DNA of 64,000 bases, from assembly GCA_023974075.1 (NCBI GenBank), contig CM043791.1, positions 20,505,701-20,569,700 on the forward strand, read 5' to 3'. Below, piece after piece: positions 59,614 to 64,000 of this stretch. The notes under the pieces were generated by a model. The model searched no databases. It worked only from the letters and a program-made list of their open reading frames with translations, and was not told where the DNA came from. The translations under genes were made by a program, and so were the position numbers. The DNA comes from Chaenocephalus aceratus (lineage: Eukaryota; Chordata; Actinopteri; Perciformes; Channichthyidae). Each line of letters begins with the position of its first letter. Within the stretch, counting starts at the first letter, position 1.

Positions 59614-61826
59614 CTTGTTGTTGTGGGGTTTTGTTTATGCAGAACAGACTTAAAACTACACTGAAGTTTTAATTATTAGCATTTACATATATTATTATTA
59701 TTTATTTTATGGTTTGCCTGTTTTTAGGCAATGTGCTTATTACAAAGGTTAGCAGTGACAGTAGTATGTATCTAATAACCAGGATAACAGTCACATTTGG
59801 CAAACATTTTTACCACTGGTTATTATTGCAGAGAGAAATGTTACATACAGTAAAGCAACTCCTTTCACTGTGCTGTGCTGTTGTGTGGAAAACTACAATG
59901 AATGTGCCAATTATTCAGTGAATTAAAAAAGAACAGTATTCGTAAGAAAATTCCCCTTTGTTATTGTAACTGGACTACGGAAATTAGTTAAATGATACTT
60001 TATGTGGAAGACTACATGAAGTCCCCGTGCCCAAGTATTGAAGAAGATCTGTAATTGTGTTGAAGGTTCTGGAAAGTTTTCCCTGTACTCTGCACAGAAA
60101 TGAGAGCGCCACAGAACGGACAACACATTTCTCTCTGATAGCGGGTTGGTTTTATGACCTGCTGTGTTGTTTTCTGATTATACTCCACTCAGTGGCATGG
60201 ATGCTTTCCAAAAACAGTATATACCGCTGAGCTACCTACTGTCTCAGGCGAGAGAAACACATGGTCCTTCAATAAAAGATAATAGAAATGATAAGATTTA
60301 CCATCTCCATTCATCTTCTTCATCACCATTTTCAGGAAACTGGGAATAACCCAACCCACAAGCCTCACTGCACCACCAGGTCTAGTGGAATACTGGTTAT
60401 GTAAGGCAGCTGGTAATTCATAAAATGTAATAGGATGCTACACTGCATTGGGCTTCAAGGCTACTATTTATTCAGTCTTTGATGAAGAGTTATACAATCT
60501 AGGCTGCTCCATGTGAGTTCCTCTCTGAATCTTACGCAGCAAAATCTGTAAAGAACTCCCCGGAAAAAGAAGCTGCAATGTAACAAATGTACCTATTGTA
60601 CGATAAATCAAATAAACTGAATGCTTACACAATAAAACTGAAAAAATGTTACTTTCCATATTGCAAACTGAGCTTATTTTTGCTGCCAGGGAGCAATGCC
60701 ATCAGCCCTTCTTGTTTCCTACAGCACTCAGCAGCACACAAGAGAAAATTGGTGTCCGAGGACAAAGCAGCATTAATGTACTGTAACTAAAAAAGGTGTG
60801 GAGATTCTTTCCAGTGACATTACCCAGTCGAGGTGCTAGCAACTGACGCATAAAGTGATTGTCTTCTCTAGGAGCATTGGATGGTGTCTGAACACGCTCC
60901 CACTATCCAGGAGTCATCACGAATTAATGATTACACCCGCTAGGTGTGATAGTAGAGCTCTTTGCTGGAGCAAGAAAACGCTCAGGGGGCGAGAGGTCAC
61001 TGATACTGTACCTCATGGTTTTTCCTTCAAGTCCTGGCATGGTCTGTTGGCTTAGCATGGGGGATAATGTGTGTCAGCCAATGCAGAGCCACAAAAACAT
61101 CATTAAGTGTTTATACAGACACTCATAATTCTTCTTCAGGGCACTTTTTTTTCTATGCCCGAATCAATAAAAGAGAAGAAATGACTGAAAATGGCCGTCT
61201 CAAGCATGCAAATATGTCCAATACACATACAGCAAATGGTATATATGAAAAGACCCAATTTCACACTCCGCCTTCTATAGAGCAGAATTAGGCTCCATCA
61301 CAGCTGAATAAGTATGATGGGGAAGGACAGTGAGAGGCTTTCTAGTAATCGTGCATGTCAGGGAAGATTTCTCTCAGGCAGAAAATGTGGAGTTAAGAAG
61401 AGGGGTGTAGTGCGGATAAACGAGGAAGGCAGGACTTGATGGATTCCAGAGGAGGATGACTGACCACTAATTGAGGAAGTGGCGCCCCTGCTGTGTCTCA
61501 TTGCATGTCACCAAGACAATGAGGGCAAATTAGGTTCCTTGAAGTCACATTGGAGATATAAGGTGTGATGGAGTATAATGGAGGCAAATGAAATGAGGTG
61601 ATTGAGACTGAAGGATGCAGAGGAGGACACAGATCCTTAGGGAAGCTTGCAACCACTGGAGTGTGAACAGTTATAAGAACTTCGGTATTATGAGCTCAGA
61701 CAAGTCAAACTCTGTGTTTCTAACTTCTTATCATGGACAGTAGAGATGTCAAATTGAACATTACAGGTTGAGTTTGACAGGGAAGCAAGTTCCACAGACT
61801 CCACGCAATGGTGGCAATGAATATGT

Positions 61827-61828
<2 letters not shown>
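59614..61828. other. Non-coding DNA, no gene seen
   Basis: Unique-looking sequence, no domain-bearing frame or recognisable repeat family. Confidence 0.45.

Positions 61829-61894
<66 letters not shown>
61829..61894. repeat. (GT)n microsatellite
   Basis: About 33 GT units. The Cys-Val and His-Thr frames across it are artefacts. Confidence 0.96.
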
Positions 61895-61895
<1 letters not shown>

Positions 61896-62085
61896 GCATA
61901 TTAAAGTCAAGTTTATTTATATGGCTCCAAAATGTCACAGTGGGCATTATAGGTCCAAACAGAACCAGATCTTGACCCAAACACAACAAAAACGTTTTAC
62001 ACAAGGGGGGTGGGTGAGGAAGAAACCTAGGAGAATAAATTCAAAGACAGAAACTCCATACCACACCACTAGGGAACAATAGATG
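61895..62085. repeat. Possible retroposon tail beside the GT tract
   Basis: GTTTATTTATATGGCTCCAA and AATGTCACAGTGGGCATTAT resemble fish retroposon 3' ends in reverse orientation. Weak call; no target duplication identified. Confidence 0.35.
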
Positions 62086-62719
62086 GGTAATTGCCATTGT
62101 GAATATTGAAGTATCTCTTTAAGACAATTAGTAGATACATAAGTACAATACTTTAAAATGTAATATCTCCTAATTTAGTCACAATAGGAAGACAATTGTT
62201 CCAATATGAATGAAGTGAAACCACTACAAGCAGTTCATATAATTAAGTCCAAGTCTCTTTGAAATATGTCTGCATTTATAAGACATTTTTTCAGACTTTT
62301 ATTTGCACAGCTATGGTAAAGGGTTAGTTGGATTTAGATTCAAAATGGCATGAAAGAACCACACCATCAAGCACTGATGTCCAAACCAACAAGAATATTC
62401 CATGCATAGACTAGATGCAGCCTGAGCATGCAGCTGACTATAAACTAAATACAATCCCATTATTTGTATACTTTAGCTTCACTAGATAAAAAACTAAACA
62501 GACATTCATTAATAAAAAAAAAGAGCCATACTATGCAACAAGCATTCTTAGGCTAAAGAAAGTAAATGGCGTCAGACTGCATTAAGTTTAACACATTACC
62601 AAAGTAGACAACACAGACACGTAAGGTATCCATTTTAACTCCAGTCGCTGCAGCCACAAACACACATCAGCTATAAGCAAAGGAGACCCTCCTCTCTGTA
62701 CACCGAGTTTGTTATCATG

Positions 62720-62751
<32 letters not shown>

Positions 62752-64000
62752 TTGCACTCACCTGTGTGGACGAAATGTTTGAAACTACCAGGAAGTCCTG
62801 CCCAATCTGCTCCAGGTCCAACTTCTGTGTTGTTAATTCATAAATTCATAATTGTACCAGTCCGACTGCGCTCGTCAAAGTTTCTAAACAGATAGACCTA
62901 AACGATGATCTGCAGTCAGAATTTGCTGCCTCACATTATAGCCTTTAGCATGTTAGCAAGCTGCAAAATGCACCTGCAGCACCGGGGTGTGTTTCATTTG
63001 GGATACGCGTGCGCTGGCCAGCTGGTGCCAATCATTTTTAAGTAGATGTACTTTGATACTTCACCAAGGTAGGCTGCATCTTTCTTTATTTTTTACAATC
63101 TCACACAGTCTGTTATGACTTTTTCATGTGACTTTCGTAATGTTATGTAAAATAAACAAAAAAATGTAATCCCAGTTCTTCCTCATTTAAAGTGTATTTG
63201 TGGTTCAGACAACGATTTAGTGCATTACTGCCACCAACTGGTACGTGTGTGTTTAACAATATCCAATATGTAAAAACAAATATTAATTTACAGAATTAAT
63301 AATTAAAACATATCATATTGTCTCAATCATCATATTGAAGGTAATGAAATAGTAACAAAGAGTTATTTTTGTAGGATTTATATCAGATTAAAATGTACCT
63401 TTATGTTTGTCAGGGTTTGAATCAGATGCTATATGTGTTCCTTTCCAAAAACACTCAGGGATAGCCAACTTTAATAACTAAGCTTTGTTTTTTTTTTTAA
63501 ATATGTTGTACTTTTTTTTATTACAATTGAGATGTTGATATTTTTAAATATGTATTGTCTTTTTAATTGTATTGTACAATGCCATGTCTTTTTATGCTGC
63601 TGCAACACAAACATTTCTCAACTTGGGATCAAAAAACTACTATAAAGTAATATCTTATCTTAAGTTAAAAAACGATGGCAAGCTGTCCTAGCGTAGGCAT
63701 CACTTTTAGCCTACAGTAGGTAAAGTTGACATTTGTTTAGATGTTTGTTAAGCTCTGATAGGCAACTTTGGTGAAACCAGCAAGAGTAAACTAGATTTTT
63801 AAGAAATCAACCGGAAAAAATCCCAGCTCCTGGTTGCAGGCCTCCCTCCAAAGCCACTCCCCAAAACACATAAAGGTAAAGTCTATGGAAGGCTTCCTGA
63901 CTACTGCTGGTGGATGAGTCCATAAAAGACTGTTTGGTCTTCACTACCTGTATCCAACCACATCGATGAGTGCACAGCAGAGTGTTCACACGAATGTAGA
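62086..64000. other. Non-coding DNA to window end
   Basis: AT-rich with an uninterrupted TTG tract (about ten units, 62721-62750) and T-runs near 63488 and 63535. No gene seen. Confidence 0.5.

Overview
The window looks like nuclear DNA of a ray-finned (teleost) fish. It holds Tc1, Rex3/RTE, L2/Maui-like, CR1/Rex1-like and Ty3/gypsy elements, a tRNA-derived SINE head typical of teleosts, several MITEs, and long CA, GAA/TTC and CAA microsatellites. No intact host protein-coding gene was recognised. Positions 1-19.4 kb and 57.2-64 kb are intergenic or intronic DNA with scattered repeats and a few stretches that look like conserved non-coding elements.

Region by region: (1) 1-19.4 kb: non-coding DNA with GAA, TG/CA and TA microsatellites, a dispersed repeat near 1.1-1.3 kb and a SINE head near 9.7 kb. 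(2) 19.47-24.09 kb: a three-level nest. A Rex3-like LINE, bounded by an exact 11-bp target-site duplication, was split by a PIF/Harbinger-like element carrying a minus-strand MADF gene, and that element contains a deleted Tc1 element. (3) 25.36-37.0 kb: the most unusual object, an 11.6-kb near-complete palindrome (arms about 5.4 and 5.9 kb, 400-bp spacer) flanked by an exact 6-bp direct repeat (AGGATC). Each arm carries the same virus-like gene set in mirror orientation: a possible PC4-like protein, a putative zinc-binding protein, a possible Bcl-2-like protein, and a short ORF overlapping a very basic protein. A promoter-like module recurs between the genes, and an identical terminus carries an octamer, an ATTGGCCAAT palindrome and GC-box repeats. 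(4) 38.2-42.4 kb: a tandem repeat, then splice-site-bounded exons running into three exons of a CHD6-9-type helicase pseudogene; a MITE interrupts one exon. (5) 42.5-51.5 kb: MITEs, a BED-finger fragment, satellites, a perfect 28-bp hairpin and a TTC tract inside a MITE. (6) 51.6-56.8 kb: a mosaic of LINE fragments and a broken gypsy gag-protease joined to a CR1/Rex1-like LINE. (7) 57-64 kb: non-coding DNA with a short tandem repeat, a 0.6-kb MITE and GT/TTG microsatellites.

The palindromic element is the best candidate for an undescribed system. Its exact target duplication shows that it, or its ends, was integrated as a unit. The two arms have decayed in different places: gene A is intact only on the right, gene B only on the left, gene C on both sides, gene D only on the right. 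That argues against a simple assembly artefact. No polymerase, integrase or capsid gene was seen, so it would be a non-autonomous or defective derivative. A link to Polinton/adintovirus-like DNA elements is an inference from architecture, not from a hallmark gene.
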